Shown: positions 49,415 to 57,951 of the stretch, one piece after another
How positions within the stretch are numbered: the stretch's first letter is position 1
Layout: every line of letters starts with the position of its first letter
Assembly (NCBI GenBank): GCA_963764585.1
Contig: CAVXTB010000003.1
Location: 1,054,001-1,118,000 of the forward strand
DNA: 64,000 bases
Direction of reading: 5' to 3'
From: JAOPZW01 sp963764585
Lineage (GTDB): Bacteria; Actinomycetota; Thermoleophilia; Solirubrobacterales; Solirubrobacteraceae
Position numbers and translations under genes: made by a program
Notes under the pieces: model-generated
The model's input: the letters and a program-made list of their open reading frames with translations, nothing else
Database searches by the model: none
What the model was told of the DNA's origin: nothing

Positions 49415-50898
49415 CGTGGCAGGCCGCCTCCTTCGCGGTCCTCGCGCTCGCCCTGGCCGCCGGCTTCGGCTGGTACGAGCGCGCCCACCCGTCGTCGAAG
49501 GTGCTGGCCCTCGTCGCCACGCTGGCGGCGCTCGCCGCGCTCGGGCGCGTGGCGTTCGCGCCGCTGCCCAACGTCAAGCCGACGACCGACATCGTCCTGC
49601 TGAGCGGCTTCGCGCTCGGCGGCGCGCCGGGCTTCGCGGTCGGCGCCGTCGCCGCGCTGGCCTCGAACCTCTTCTACGGCCAGGGGCCGTGGACGCCGTG
49701 GCAGATGGGCGCGTGGGGGGTCGTCGGCCTGGTCGGCGCGGCGCTGGGCGCGGCGACCGGGCGCCGGCTGGGCCGCGCGCCGCTGGCCGTGGCCTGCGGC
49801 GCCGCCGGGCTGCTGTACGGCGCGATCCTCGACTACTCGACCTGGGTGACCTTCTCGGGCGCGCGCACGCTGAACGGCTACCTGGCCTTCAGCGCCACCT
49901 CGCTGTCGTTCAACATCGCCCACGCGGTCGGCAACGTCGTCTTCTGCCTGGCCTTCGGGCCCGCGTTCGTGCGCGCGCTGCTGCGTTTCCGCGAGCGCTT
50001 CGAGGTGCGCTGGGAGCCGCTCGTCGCGGCGGTCGCCGCCGGCCTCGTCCTCGTCGCCGCGCCCGCGCCGGCGCGCGCGGCCACGCCGACCGCCTACCTC
50101 GTCTCGGCCCAGAACCGCGACGGCGGCTTCGGCGCGGCCAAGGGCGACGCCTCGACGCAGCTGCACTCCGCCTGGGCGGCGATGGGCCTCGCCGCGGCCG
50201 GCCGCCACGATGCGCGCGTTGCGCGCTACCTGGCCGCCGGGGCGGGGCGGATGCGCGACGTCGGCGACATCGAGCGCACGATCCTCGGGCTCGTCGCCCA
50301 GCACGCGTCGCCGCGGCGCGCGCGCGGGACCGACCTCGTGGCGCGGCTGCTGCGCGCGCGCCGGCGCGACGGCTCGTGGGAGGGGCTCGTCAACCGCACC
50401 GCGTTCGCCGTGCTGGCCCTGCGCGCCGCGCGCACGGGCGACCGCCAGGTCGCCGCGGCCGCGCGCTGGCTCGGCCGCCGCGCCAACGACGACGGGGGCT
50501 TCAACTTCGGCGGGCGCGGCCCGAGCGGCATCGACGACACCGCCGGCGTCGTGCAGGCGCTCGTCGCCGCCGGCCACGCCCACGGGCCGACCGTCCGCAA
50601 GGCGGTGAGGTTCCTGCTCGCCCACCAGAACCCCGACGGCGGCTTCGCGCTGCAGCCGGGCTCCGGGTCCAACGCGCAGTCGACGGCGTGGGCGATCCAG
50701 GCGCTCGTCGCGGCGGGCCGCGATCCCGGCCGCGTCAGCCGCCGCGGCTCGCGCTCGCCGCTGGCCTACCTGCGCTCGCTGACGGCCGGCGACGGCTCGG
50801 TGCGTTACTCGCGCACGAGCCGCCAGACGCCGGTGTGGGTCACCGCGCAGGCCCTGACCGCCATCTACCGCAAGCCGTTCCCGATCGTCGCGCGTTGA
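49411..50898 (+). CDS. ECF S component fused to alpha/alpha-toroid domain
   Basis: A 495-residue fusion. Residues about 1-195 are an ECF substrate-binding subunit with six membrane helices (PLPNVKPTTDIVLLSGFALG, GAPGFAVGAVAALASNLFYG and YGAILDYSTWVTFSG). A seventh hydrophobic segment, ending in the signal-peptide-like APAPARAAT, leads to an exported domain (about 220-495) with five QW-type repeats: NRDGGFG, RRDGSWE, NDDGGFNFGG, NPDGGFALQPG and AGDGSVRY. This is the alpha/alpha barrel of prenyltransferases and of the intrinsic factor/transcobalamin alpha domain. The riboswitch and DUF4430 partners make cobalamin the likely ligand. Confidence 0.85.
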   Translation: MTWQAASFAVLALALAAGFGWYERAHPSSKVLALVATLAALAALGRVAFAPLPNVKPTTDIVLLSGFALGGAPGFAVGAVAALASNLFYGQGPWTPWQMGAWGVVGLVGAALGAATGRRLGRAPLAVACGAAGLLYGAILDYSTWVTFSGARTLNGYLAFSATSLSFNIAHAVGNVVFCLAFGPAFVRALLRFRERFEVRWEPLVAAVAAGLVLVAAPAPARAATPTAYLVSAQNRDGGFGAAKGDASTQLHSAWAAMGLAAAGRHDARVARYLAAGAGRMRDVGDIERTILGLVAQHASPRRARGTDLVARLLRARRRDGSWEGLVNRTAFAVLALRAARTGDRQVAAAARWLGRRANDDGGFNFGGRGPSGIDDTAGVVQALVAAGHAHGPTVRKAVRFLLAHQNPDGGFALQPGSGSNAQSTAWAIQALVAAGRDPGRVSRRGSRSPLAYLRSLTAGDGSVRYSRTSRQTPVWVTAQALTAIYRKPFPIVAR

Positions 50899-50914
50899 TA
50901 GGTTCCGCCCCCCC

Positions 50915-52003
50915 ATGAAGGTCGGCGTGCCCAAAGAGAGCGCCTCCGGCGAGCGCCGCGTGGCGCTCGTGCCCGAGGTCGTCAAGCGCCTGAGCGGCAA
51001 GGGCGTCGAGGTCGTCGTCGAGGCCGGCGCCGGCGAAGGCGCCCTGATCCCCGACGCGCTGTACACCGACGCCGGGGCGTCGATCGGCGACCCCTGGGGC
51101 GCCGACGCGGTGGTCAAGGTCGCGCCGCCGACCGTCGAGGAGATCGGCCGCCTGCAGCGCGGCGGCACCCTGATCGGCTTCCTCGCGCCGCGCACGCAGC
51201 CCGAGACGCTCGAGGCGCTCGCGCAGGCGGGCGTGACCGCGTTCGCCATGGAGGCGATCCCGCGGATCTCGCGCGCGCAGTCGATGGACGCGCTGTCCTC
51301 GCAGGCCAACGTCGGCGGTTACAAGGCCGCGCTGCTCGGCGCCGAGCACTCCACGCGCTTCTACCCGATGCTGATGACCGCCGCGGGGACGATCCCGCCG
51401 GCCAAGGTGCTCGTCCTCGGGGTCGGCGTGGCGGGACTGCAGGCGCTCGCGACGGCGCGGCGCCTGGGCGCCCAGACGACCGGCTACGACGTGCGCCCCG
51501 AGGTCGCCGAGCAGGTGCAGTCGCTCGGCGCGAAGTGGCTTGACCTCGGCATCGAGGCCGCGGGCGAGGGCGGCTACGCGCGCGAGCTCACCGACGAGGA
51601 GAAGGCCCAGCAGCAGCAGGCGCTGACCGATGCGATCAAGGGCTTCGACGTCGTCATCACGACCGCGCTCGTGCCCGGGCGCCCGGCGCCGCGGCTCGTG
51701 ACCGCCGAGGCCGTCGAGGGGATGAAGCCCGGCTCGGTGATCGTCGACCTGGCCGGCGAGGCGGGCGGCAACTGCGAGCTGACCGAGCCCGGCGAGGTCG
51801 CCGTCAAGCACGACGTGACGATCGTCTCGCCGCTGAACCTGCCGGCGACGATGCCCGAGCACTCGAGCCAGCTCTACGCCCGCAACGTCCAGGCGCTGCT
51901 CGAGCTGATGCTCGACGACGACGGCAACCTGGCCATGGACTTCGACGACGAGGTCGTCGCCGGCGCGTGCGTCGTGCGCGAGGGAGAGGCGGTCAAGGCC
52001 TGA
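50915..52003 (+). CDS. pntAA: NAD(P) transhydrogenase subunit alpha 1 (PntAA)
   Basis: A 362-residue soluble NAD(H)-binding subunit. The AlaDh/PNT N-terminus is MKVGVPKESASGERRVALVP; the Rossmann loop is VLVLGVGVAGLQALATARRLGA; and the RQD-type hairpin area SRAQSMDALSSQANVGGYKA is typical. It transfers hydride from NADH to the NADP domain of PntB. It is the first gene of a three-gene operon, the split form found in actinobacteria. It starts 16 bp after the B12 operon and may be cotranscribed with it. Confidence 0.93.
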   Translation: MKVGVPKESASGERRVALVPEVVKRLSGKGVEVVVEAGAGEGALIPDALYTDAGASIGDPWGADAVVKVAPPTVEEIGRLQRGGTLIGFLAPRTQPETLEALAQAGVTAFAMEAIPRISRAQSMDALSSQANVGGYKAALLGAEHSTRFYPMLMTAAGTIPPAKVLVLGVGVAGLQALATARRLGAQTTGYDVRPEVAEQVQSLGAKWLDLGIEAAGEGGYARELTDEEKAQQQQALTDAIKGFDVVITTALVPGRPAPRLVTAEAVEGMKPGSVIVDLAGEAGGNCELTEPGEVAVKHDVTIVSPLNLPATMPEHSSQLYARNVQALLELMLDDDGNLAMDFDDEVVAGACVVREGEAVKA

Positions 52004-52314
52004 TGCTCCTGACGAACCTGGCGATCCTCGTGCTGGCCGGCTTCGCCGGCTTCCTGACGATCTCCAAGGTCCCCAACACGCTGCACACGCCGCTGATGTC
52101 GGGTACCAACGCGATCCACGGGATCGTCGTGCTCGGGGGCATCATCGTGCTCGGGCTGGGCGTCGACGGCTTCCTCAACAAGCTGCTGCTCGTCATCGCG
52201 ATCATCTTCGGCACGATCAACGTCGTCGGCGGCTTCCTGGTCACCGATCGCATGCTCGAGATGTTCAAGAGCAAGCCGGCGCCGCGCGAGGAGATCGAGG
52301 AGGGCGACGGTTGA
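52003..52314 (+). CDS. pntAB: NAD(P) transhydrogenase subunit alpha 2 (PntAB)
   Basis: A 103-residue membrane subunit with three helices (FAGFLTISKVPNTLHTPLMS is the family hallmark after helix 1, then NAIHGIVVLGGI). It forms part of the proton channel with PntB. ATG 52003 overlaps the preceding TGA (TGATG), and the next gene's TTG overlaps its stop. Confidence 0.93.
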   Translation: MLLTNLAILVLAGFAGFLTISKVPNTLHTPLMSGTNAIHGIVVLGGIIVLGLGVDGFLNKLLLVIAIIFGTINVVGGFLVTDRMLEMFKSKPAPREEIEEGDG

Positions 52315-53705
52315 GCCGCTCCGATCTCATCCAGCTGCTCTACATCGTCGCCTTCTCGCTCTTCATCTACGGGCTGATGGGGCTGACCGGCCCGCGCACC
52401 GCGGTGCGCGGCAACCGGATCGCCGCGGTCGGCATGGCGATCGCGGTGATCGCGACGCTGCTGATCCCGGGGATGGGCAACTGGGGCCTGATCGTCCTCG
52501 GCGTCGCGATCGGCACGGCGGTCGGGATCCCGGCGGCGCGCCAGGTGAAGATGACCGCGATGCCGCAGATGGTGGCGCTGTTCAACGGCGTCGGCGGCGG
52601 GGCGGTGGCGCTGATCGCATGGGTCGAGTTCCGCCACACGGGCGGCTACGCCGACCAGCCCACCTACGTGGCGATCTTCAGCCTCTTCGGGGCGATCATC
52701 GGATCGGTGTCGTTCTGGGGCTCGAACATCGCCTTCGGCAAGCTGCAGGAGATCGTCCCCGGCCGCCCGATCTCGATCGGACCGGGCCAGCGGTTCCTCA
52801 ACCTCGCGCTGCTCGTCGCCGCGGTGGCCTTCGCCGTCGCGATCGTCGCGGGCTCCGACGCCGAGCTCCTGATGATCGGCCTGCTGCTGGCCGCGGCGGT
52901 GCTGGGCAACTTCGTCGTCCTGCCGATCGGCGGCGCCGACATGCCCGTCGTGATCTCGCTGCTCAACGCGTTCACCGGCCTGTCCGCCGCGGCGACCGGG
53001 ATCGCGCTGAACAACACGGCCATGATCGTCGCGGGCATGATCGTCGGCGCGAGCGGCTCGATCCTGACCAACCTCATGGCCCAGGCGATGAACCGCTCGA
53101 TCCCGGCGATCGTCGCCGGCGGCTTCGGCGGCGTCATCACGACGGGCGGCGTGACCGAGGAAGGCGTCGAGCGGACCGTGCGCTCGACGAGCGCCTCCGA
53201 CGCCGCCGTGCAGATGGTCTACGCCAACCGCGTCGTCATCGTGCCCGGTTACGGCATGGCCGTCGCGCAGGCCCAGCACGCCGTGCGCGAGATGACCAAG
53301 CTGCTGGAGGCCAAGGGCATCGAGGTGTCCTTTGCCATCCACCCGGTCGCCGGCCGCATGCCCGGCCACATGAACGTGCTGCTCGCCGAGGCCGACGTGC
53401 CCTACGACCAGCTCAAGGAGATGGACGAGGCCAACTCGGAGTTCGGGCGCACGGACGTCTCGCTGGTCATCGGGGCCAACGACGTCACCAACCCCGACGC
53501 GCGCACGAAGGCCGACTCGCCGATCTACGGGATGCCGATCCTCAACGTCGACCAATCGGCCAGCGTCATCGTCCTCAAGCGCTCGATGAACTCCGGCTTC
53601 GCCGGCATCGACAACCCGCTCTTCTACAACCCCAAGACCGCGATGCTGTTCGGCGACGCCAAGGCATCGGTCTCGGAGATCACCGAAGAGCTCAAGGCGC
53701 TGTAG
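52311..53705 (+). CDS. pntB: NAD(P) transhydrogenase subunit beta (PntB)
   Basis: A 464-residue subunit. The first 270 residues hold eight or nine membrane helices (VKMTAMPQMVALFNGVGGGA, containing the channel His/Asn region in this family, and IGGADMPVVISLLNAFTGLS). The NADP(H) domain follows: VVIVPGYGMAVAQAQHAVRE is the GYGMAVAQAQ nucleotide loop, and GRMPGHMNVLLAEADVPYD and IGANDVTNPDARTKADSPIY are further conserved loops. TTG 52311 overlaps the preceding stop. With PntAA/AB it produces NADPH using the proton gradient. Confidence 0.95.
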   Translation: MSRSDLIQLLYIVAFSLFIYGLMGLTGPRTAVRGNRIAAVGMAIAVIATLLIPGMGNWGLIVLGVAIGTAVGIPAARQVKMTAMPQMVALFNGVGGGAVALIAWVEFRHTGGYADQPTYVAIFSLFGAIIGSVSFWGSNIAFGKLQEIVPGRPISIGPGQRFLNLALLVAAVAFAVAIVAGSDAELLMIGLLLAAAVLGNFVVLPIGGADMPVVISLLNAFTGLSAAATGIALNNTAMIVAGMIVGASGSILTNLMAQAMNRSIPAIVAGGFGGVITTGGVTEEGVERTVRSTSASDAAVQMVYANRVVIVPGYGMAVAQAQHAVREMTKLLEAKGIEVSFAIHPVAGRMPGHMNVLLAEADVPYDQLKEMDEANSEFGRTDVSLVIGANDVTNPDARTKADSPIYGMPILNVDQSASVIVLKRSMNSGFAGIDNPLFYNPKTAMLFGDAKASVSEITEELKAL

Positions 53706-53752
53706 AAGGCGGGCTTGCGTTCTGCCGCGTGCCGGGTAGGCTCGCCCTAGCC

Positions 53753-54142
53753 GTGTCCGTGCTACCGGTTGTGCCGAAGGTGGCACTTGCCGCCATCGTC
53801 TGCGCCTCCATGTGGCGGGCGTTCCTCGGTGCACCCGCACCGGCGTCTCACCGCGGCGCCGCACGGACCCTGCTCGCGCTGACCATGTGCTGCTACGGCA
53901 GCGGCGCGCTCATCGTCGTGCTCGGCGGCTCGGAGCTGCTCGGCTCGCTGCTGATCATCGCCGGCATCGAGACGTCCTGCGTGGCCGCGTGGCTCGTGCG
54001 CGGCGCCCGCGACGACGGCGGCGGCGACGACGGCGACGGCGGCGGAGGCGGTGGGGGCAGCGGCCCGCGCGTGCCGCCGCCCATCGACTGGGAGGCGTTC
54101 GATCGCGCGCGCCGCGCGTGGGAGCGCACGCCGGTCGGCTAG
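53753..54142 (+). CDS. Small membrane protein with Gly/Asp linker
   Basis: A 129-residue protein starting at GTG 53753. Three hydrophobic segments (residues about 3-20, 38-58 and 60-78) are followed by an Arg-Gly-Ala, an acidic glycine-rich low-complexity linker (DDGGGDDGDGG and more) and a short basic end, PPIDWEAFDRARRAWERTP. The last motif recurs in actinobacterial membrane proteins as a docking tail. It lies 48 bp after pntB. Function unknown. Confidence 0.6.
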   Translation: MSVLPVVPKVALAAIVCASMWRAFLGAPAPASHRGAARTLLALTMCCYGSGALIVVLGGSELLGSLLIIAGIETSCVAAWLVRGARDDGGGDDGDGGGGGGGSGPRVPPPIDWEAFDRARRAWERTPVG

Positions 54143-54701
54143 ATGGTTGATGCCGCGGCGCTCGCCGCACCGCGCGGCTCGCGTGCGCCGCGTCTGGCGC
54201 TCCGCGGGGCCGGGGCACTGAGGGCGAGAAGCCGCTGTGGTGGTGCTGCCCTGGTGTCGTGCCGTGTCGCGGGCGGCGCTTCCGCGCGGGGCCGCTTTCG
54301 CGCGGTGGGCGCGCTGTGTGTGTTTCGCAACACTTTGGCCAGCCGCGCCGGGCGCTCGAAGGCCGAGTGTCGACTTTGTCGCGTATAGAGGCTGTTGCAC
54401 AACCCACCCACAGATCCGGTGCGTCGAACTGTGATGGGACGACCCATGCTCAGGGCGGCCGAATATGGCCGACAAGTGGGACGAGAACGCCGTCAGAGCG
54501 ATAGATCGCGATCCGTCTCCCACCCGTTAGGTTCCGAAGCTTTTCGGACCCCCTTATGCAACAGCCTCATATCGCGACAAACTCGACGTTCGGTATGCGA
54601 ACACGCGAACGTGTTGCAGGACACGCGCACCCTGCACCACCACGAACCGCCGCGAAGCGCCGCGCGGACGACCCGACGCACCACGGGCGCCGCATCGACC
54701 A
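54143..54701. other. Gap containing a 181-bp inverted-repeat element
   Basis: No gene is seen. The inverted-repeat element at 54388-54568 fills its centre. The flanking sequence contains several TTTCGC/GCGAAC motifs and a repeated ACACTTTG-like word but no coding region or promoter that I can support. Confidence 0.45.
54388..54568. repeat. 181-bp inverted-repeat (MITE-like) element
   Basis: It starts GAGGCTGTTGCACAA and ends TATGCAACAGCCTC; 12 terminal bases form an inverted repeat (GAGGCTGTTGCA / TGCAACAGCCTC). The bases ATA flank it on both sides (54385-54387 and 54569-54571), a candidate 3-bp target duplication. Ends resemble those of the 148-bp repeats (GAGGCTGTYGCA), but the interior is unrelated. 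Ends of this sort are seen in IS5-type elements, and the interior is too short to code for a transposase. Confidence 0.7.
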
Positions 54702-55736
54702 TTAGCTCCAGACCTCGCCGAGCACCCGGCGCCAGTTGCCCCAGGCGATCTGCTCGACCTCCCGCGCGCTGAAGCCGTCGTCGCGCAGCGCGGCGAGCAG
54801 GTGCGGCAGGCGGGAGACGTCGCCGATCGCCGCGGGCATCGTGGCCCCGTCGAAGTCCGAGCCGAGCGCCACGTGATCGAGCCCGGCGACGTCCGCGGCG
54901 TGGCGGACGTGGGCGACGAGCGTCGACAGCGGCGTGTCGGGGTCCTGATGGCCGTCCTCGCGGACGAACGGGACGGCGAAGACGATCCCGACGAGGCCCC
55001 GGGTGCGGCCGATCTCGCGCAGCTGGTCGTCGGTGAGGTTGCGGCTGGCCGGGCACAGCGCGTGGCAGGCGCAGTGCGAGGCGACGATCGGCGCCACGGC
55101 CAGGCGCGCGACGTCGGCGAAGCCGGCGGCGTTGAGGTGGCTGACGTCGACGGCGATGCGCAGCTCGGCGCAGCGGCGCACGAGCGCCTTGCCCGCGTCG
55201 GTCAGGCCGGGCCCGGTGTCGGGCGACGACGGAAAGCGGTAGGGCACGCCGTAGCCGAAGGCGCTCGGCCGGCTCCACACGAGCCCGACCGCGCGGACGC
55301 CCGCCGCGTGCCAGGCATCGAGCGTCGCGAGCTCGGGGTCGATCGGCTCGGCGCCCTCGAGCTTCAGGACCATCGCGAGCGTGCCGTCGGCGCGGCAGCG
55401 ATCGAGCCCGGCGGCGTCGGTGACGACCGCGATCGCGCCGTCGCTCGCCGCCGCCAGCGCGTGGGCGCGGCCGATCGCGCCCAGCGCGTAGGCGGCCGCC
55501 TCGGCGTGATCGACGGACTCGGCGTAGGGCCACTGCCAGAGGCTGTCCACGGAGGAGGCCTCCGGCAGCGGCGACGGCGCGCTGACCGCGAACAGCCCGC
55601 CGGCGAGTCCGCCCGCGCGGGCGCGCTGGAGGTCGACGTCGCGCTCCGGCAGGCCGGTCAGGAACCGCCGCGCCGGGTCGTCGGCCATGTGCAGCGCGTC
55701 GAGCGAGCAGATGTGGCCGTCGAAGACGGCGGTCAC
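54702..55736 (-). CDS. Membrane-dipeptidase family (M19) metallopeptidase
   Basis: A 344-residue TIM-barrel peptidase. Zinc ligands are in place: FDGHICSLDA (H-x-D-type, with Ser-Leu between), MVLKLEGAEPID (Glu), IAVDVSHLNAAGF (His), ASHCACHALCPASRN (His) and GSDFDGA (Asp). Family members hydrolyse dipeptides, including D-residue ones. The usual HxD reads HICSLD, a longer spacing that may alter metal binding. GTG 55736 overlaps the stop of the LOG gene. No signal peptide, so intracellular. Confidence 0.85.
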   Translation of the reverse strand: MTAVFDGHICSLDALHMADDPARRFLTGLPERDVDLQRARAGGLAGGLFAVSAPSPLPEASSVDSLWQWPYAESVDHAEAAAYALGAIGRAHALAAASDGAIAVVTDAAGLDRCRADGTLAMVLKLEGAEPIDPELATLDAWHAAGVRAVGLVWSRPSAFGYGVPYRFPSSPDTGPGLTDAGKALVRRCAELRIAVDVSHLNAAGFADVARLAVAPIVASHCACHALCPASRNLTDDQLREIGRTRGLVGIVFAVPFVREDGHQDPDTPLSTLVAHVRHAADVAGLDHVALGSDFDGATMPAAIGDVSRLPHLLAALRDDGFSAREVEQIAWGNWRRVLGEVWS

Positions 55737-56323
55737 GTCTCGTCGAGGTCGATCCACTTGTGCATCGCCGGCGGCCGCCACCCGTCGAACGCCGCCAGCA
55801 GGCTCTCGAGGTCGTGGGCGACGGCGAGCAGGGCGCGCGTCTCGGGGCGGACGAAGCGCTGGTCGACAGCATGGTCGAGGAAGCTCGCCAGCGGCTGGAA
55901 GTAGCCGCCGACGTCGAGCAGCCCGAGCGGCTTCTCGTGGATGCCGAGCTGGGCCCAGGTATAGACCTCGAAGAGCTCCTCGAGCGTGCCGATCCCGCCA
56001 GGTAGGGCGATGAACGCGTCGGACAGCTCGACCATCATCGCCTTGCGCTCGTGCATCGACCCGACGACGCGCAGGTCGTCGATGCCGGTGTGGCCGATCT
56101 CGCGATCGAACATCGCCCGCGGCATGATCCCGACGACCTCGCCGCCGGCATCCCGCGCGGCGTCGGCGAGCGCGCCCATCATGCCCACGCGCCCGCCGCC
56201 GTAGACGACGCGGATCCCGCGCTGCGCGAGGCCGCGGCCCACGGCCTCGGCCGTCGTCACGTACGCCGGATCGGCGCCCGCGTTCGAGCCGCAGAAGACG
56301 CAGACCGAGGCGAGGTCGGGCAC
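55733..56323 (-). CDS. LOG-family protein (nucleoside 5'-monophosphate phosphoribohydrolase)
   Basis: A 196-residue Rossmann-type enzyme with VCVFCGSNAGADPAY at the N-terminus, VVYGGGRVGMMGALADAA, the diagnostic loop SMHERKAMM and the active-site FIALPGGIGTLEELFEVYTW (PGGxGTxxE). LOG enzymes release the base from nucleoside monophosphates such as N6-modified AMP. It precedes the dipeptidase gene with a 4-bp overlap. Confidence 0.9.
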   Translation of the reverse strand: MPDLASVCVFCGSNAGADPAYVTTAEAVGRGLAQRGIRVVYGGGRVGMMGALADAARDAGGEVVGIMPRAMFDREIGHTGIDDLRVVGSMHERKAMMVELSDAFIALPGGIGTLEELFEVYTWAQLGIHEKPLGLLDVGGYFQPLASFLDHAVDQRFVRPETRALLAVAHDLESLLAAFDGWRPPAMHKWIDLDET

Positions 56324-56342
56324 CCCGGCAGCATATGCGCGC

Positions 56343-57803
56343 TCACGCCACGGCCGGCGCGGCCTCGCCGCGGCGCGCGGCCTCTGCGTGCTCGCGCGCG
56401 TCGCGCGAGGAGATCAGCGTCGCCGCGAGGATGGCGCCCAGCAGCGCGAACCCGGCGGCGACCAGGAAGGCGTCCTGGAAGCCCTCGGTCAGCGCCACCG
56501 CGCGGTTGCTCACGCCGTCGGCGAACTGGCTGCTCGTCGTCGAGTTGGCGACGGCGACGAGGATCGCCAGGCCGAGCGCGCCGCCGACCTGCTGCGACGT
56601 GTTCACGAGCCCGGAGGCCAGGCCCGCCTGGTCGGGCCGGATCCCGGTCACCGCCGCGATCGTCACCGGTACGAAGGCGAAGCCGAGCCCGATGGCCGCC
56701 AAGAGCGACGGAAACAGGATGTCGCCGACGTAGGAGCCGTTGGGGGAGACCTGCGCGAACCAGAGCAGCCCGGCGGTGACGAACACCATCCCGATGACGA
56801 GCGTGATCTTGAACCCGATGCGCGTGACGAGCGCCGAGGCGGCGCCGGCGCTGACGATGATGGTCAGCGCGAGCGGCAGGTAGGAGATGCCGGCCTTCAG
56901 CGCGTCGTAGCCCAGCACCTGCTGCATGTACAGCGAGATGAAGAAGAACATGCTGAAGAGCGACATCGCGATCAGCAGCGACACGACGTTCGCCCCGCGC
57001 AGCGTGCGCATGCGGAAGATCGAGAACGGCACGAGCGGCTGGCGCTGGCGGCGCTCGATGACCACGAAGGCGGCGAGGATGACCAGCGCGAGCGCGCCGA
57101 GGCCGAGCGTCTTGGCCGAGCCCCAGCCGGCCTGGTTGGCGTCGACCAGCGTGTAGACGAGCAGCGCGAGGCCGGCGGTCACCGAGATCGCGCCGGCGAC
57201 GTCGAAGGACGGGTTCTCGACCTCGTCGCGGCTCTCGTCGAGCAGGCGCGGCGCGAGGAACGCGGCGGCGACGCCGATCGGCACGTTGACGAACAGGACC
57301 CATTCCCAGCCGAGGTACTGGGTCAGCACGCCGCCGAGCAGCACGCCCGCGGCGCCGCCCGAGCCGGCGACCGCGCCCCACACGCCGAGCGCGCGGTTGC
57401 GCTCAGCGCCCTCGGCGAACGTGTTGGTGATGATCGACAGCGCGGCGGGGGAGACGATCGCGGCGCCCAGGCCCTGCGCGGCGCGCGCGGCGATCAGCCA
57501 TACGTCGGACTGCGCCAGGCCGCCGAGCAGCGAGGCCAGCGAGAAGAGCACGAGCCCATACATGAACATCCGCCTGCGGCCGAGGAGGTCGGCGAGGCGG
57601 CCGCCCAGCAGCAGGAAGCCGCCGAACGTCAGCGTGTACGCGTTGACGACCCAGGCGAGGTTGTCCTGGGAGAAGTCCAGCGCTTTCCCGATCGAGGGCA
57701 GCGCGACGTTGACGATCGCGGCGTCGAGGACGACGACGAACTGCGTGGTCGCGAGCAGCGCGAGCGCGTAGAGCTTGGCACGGGGGTTGTCGGCCGTGGT
57801 CAT
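56343..57803 (-). CDS. MFS exporter, DHA2 (EmrB/QacA) type
   Basis: A 486-residue, 14-helix transporter. LDAAIVNVALPSIGKAL after helix 1, motif A GGRLADLLGRRRMF and motif C GSGGAAGVLLGGVL identify it. It is paralogous to the exporter at 20461. ATG 57803 (MTTADNPRAK) lies downstream of a consensus promoter. Divergent from a TetR gene with which it shares the 148-bp gap, so probably repressed by it. Likely exports toxic organic compounds. Confidence 0.92.
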   Translation of the reverse strand: MTTADNPRAKLYALALLATTQFVVVLDAAIVNVALPSIGKALDFSQDNLAWVVNAYTLTFGGFLLLGGRLADLLGRRRMFMYGLVLFSLASLLGGLAQSDVWLIAARAAQGLGAAIVSPAALSIITNTFAEGAERNRALGVWGAVAGSGGAAGVLLGGVLTQYLGWEWVLFVNVPIGVAAAFLAPRLLDESRDEVENPSFDVAGAISVTAGLALLVYTLVDANQAGWGSAKTLGLGALALVILAAFVVIERRQRQPLVPFSIFRMRTLRGANVVSLLIAMSLFSMFFFISLYMQQVLGYDALKAGISYLPLALTIIVSAGAASALVTRIGFKITLVIGMVFVTAGLLWFAQVSPNGSYVGDILFPSLLAAIGLGFAFVPVTIAAVTGIRPDQAGLASGLVNTSQQVGGALGLAILVAVANSTTSSQFADGVSNRAVALTEGFQDAFLVAAGFALLGAILAATLISSRDAREHAEAARRGEAAPAVA

Positions 57804-57908
57804 GAGTCTGAGTCTGCCCCTGGGGTCTGTGGCTCTCGTACGGCTACCACCACTTCGTTGGCCGAGAAGACCGTAAGTGGAAGTTGAGTTCCGGTTCCGA
57901 TTAGGGCA

Positions 57909-57937
57909 AGATACGGAGCCGCTCCTCCGCTTGTCAA
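57909..57937 (-). promoter_or_regulatory. Promoter of the MFS exporter gene
   Basis: On the minus strand TTGACA (57932-57937) and GTATCT (57909-57914) are separated by exactly 17 bases. A GGAA-GTTGAG-TTCC inverted repeat (about 57871-57884) lies further downstream and may be the TetR site. The -35 box is adjacent to the TetR start codon. Confidence 0.55.
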
Positions 57938-57951
57938 GGAACGATCGCCCC

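Noticed and set aside
54143..54450. Short overlapping frames (60-110 codons) in the gap after pntB
   Set aside because: Arg/Ala-rich, no ribosome-binding sites, and partly inside the inverted-repeat element.
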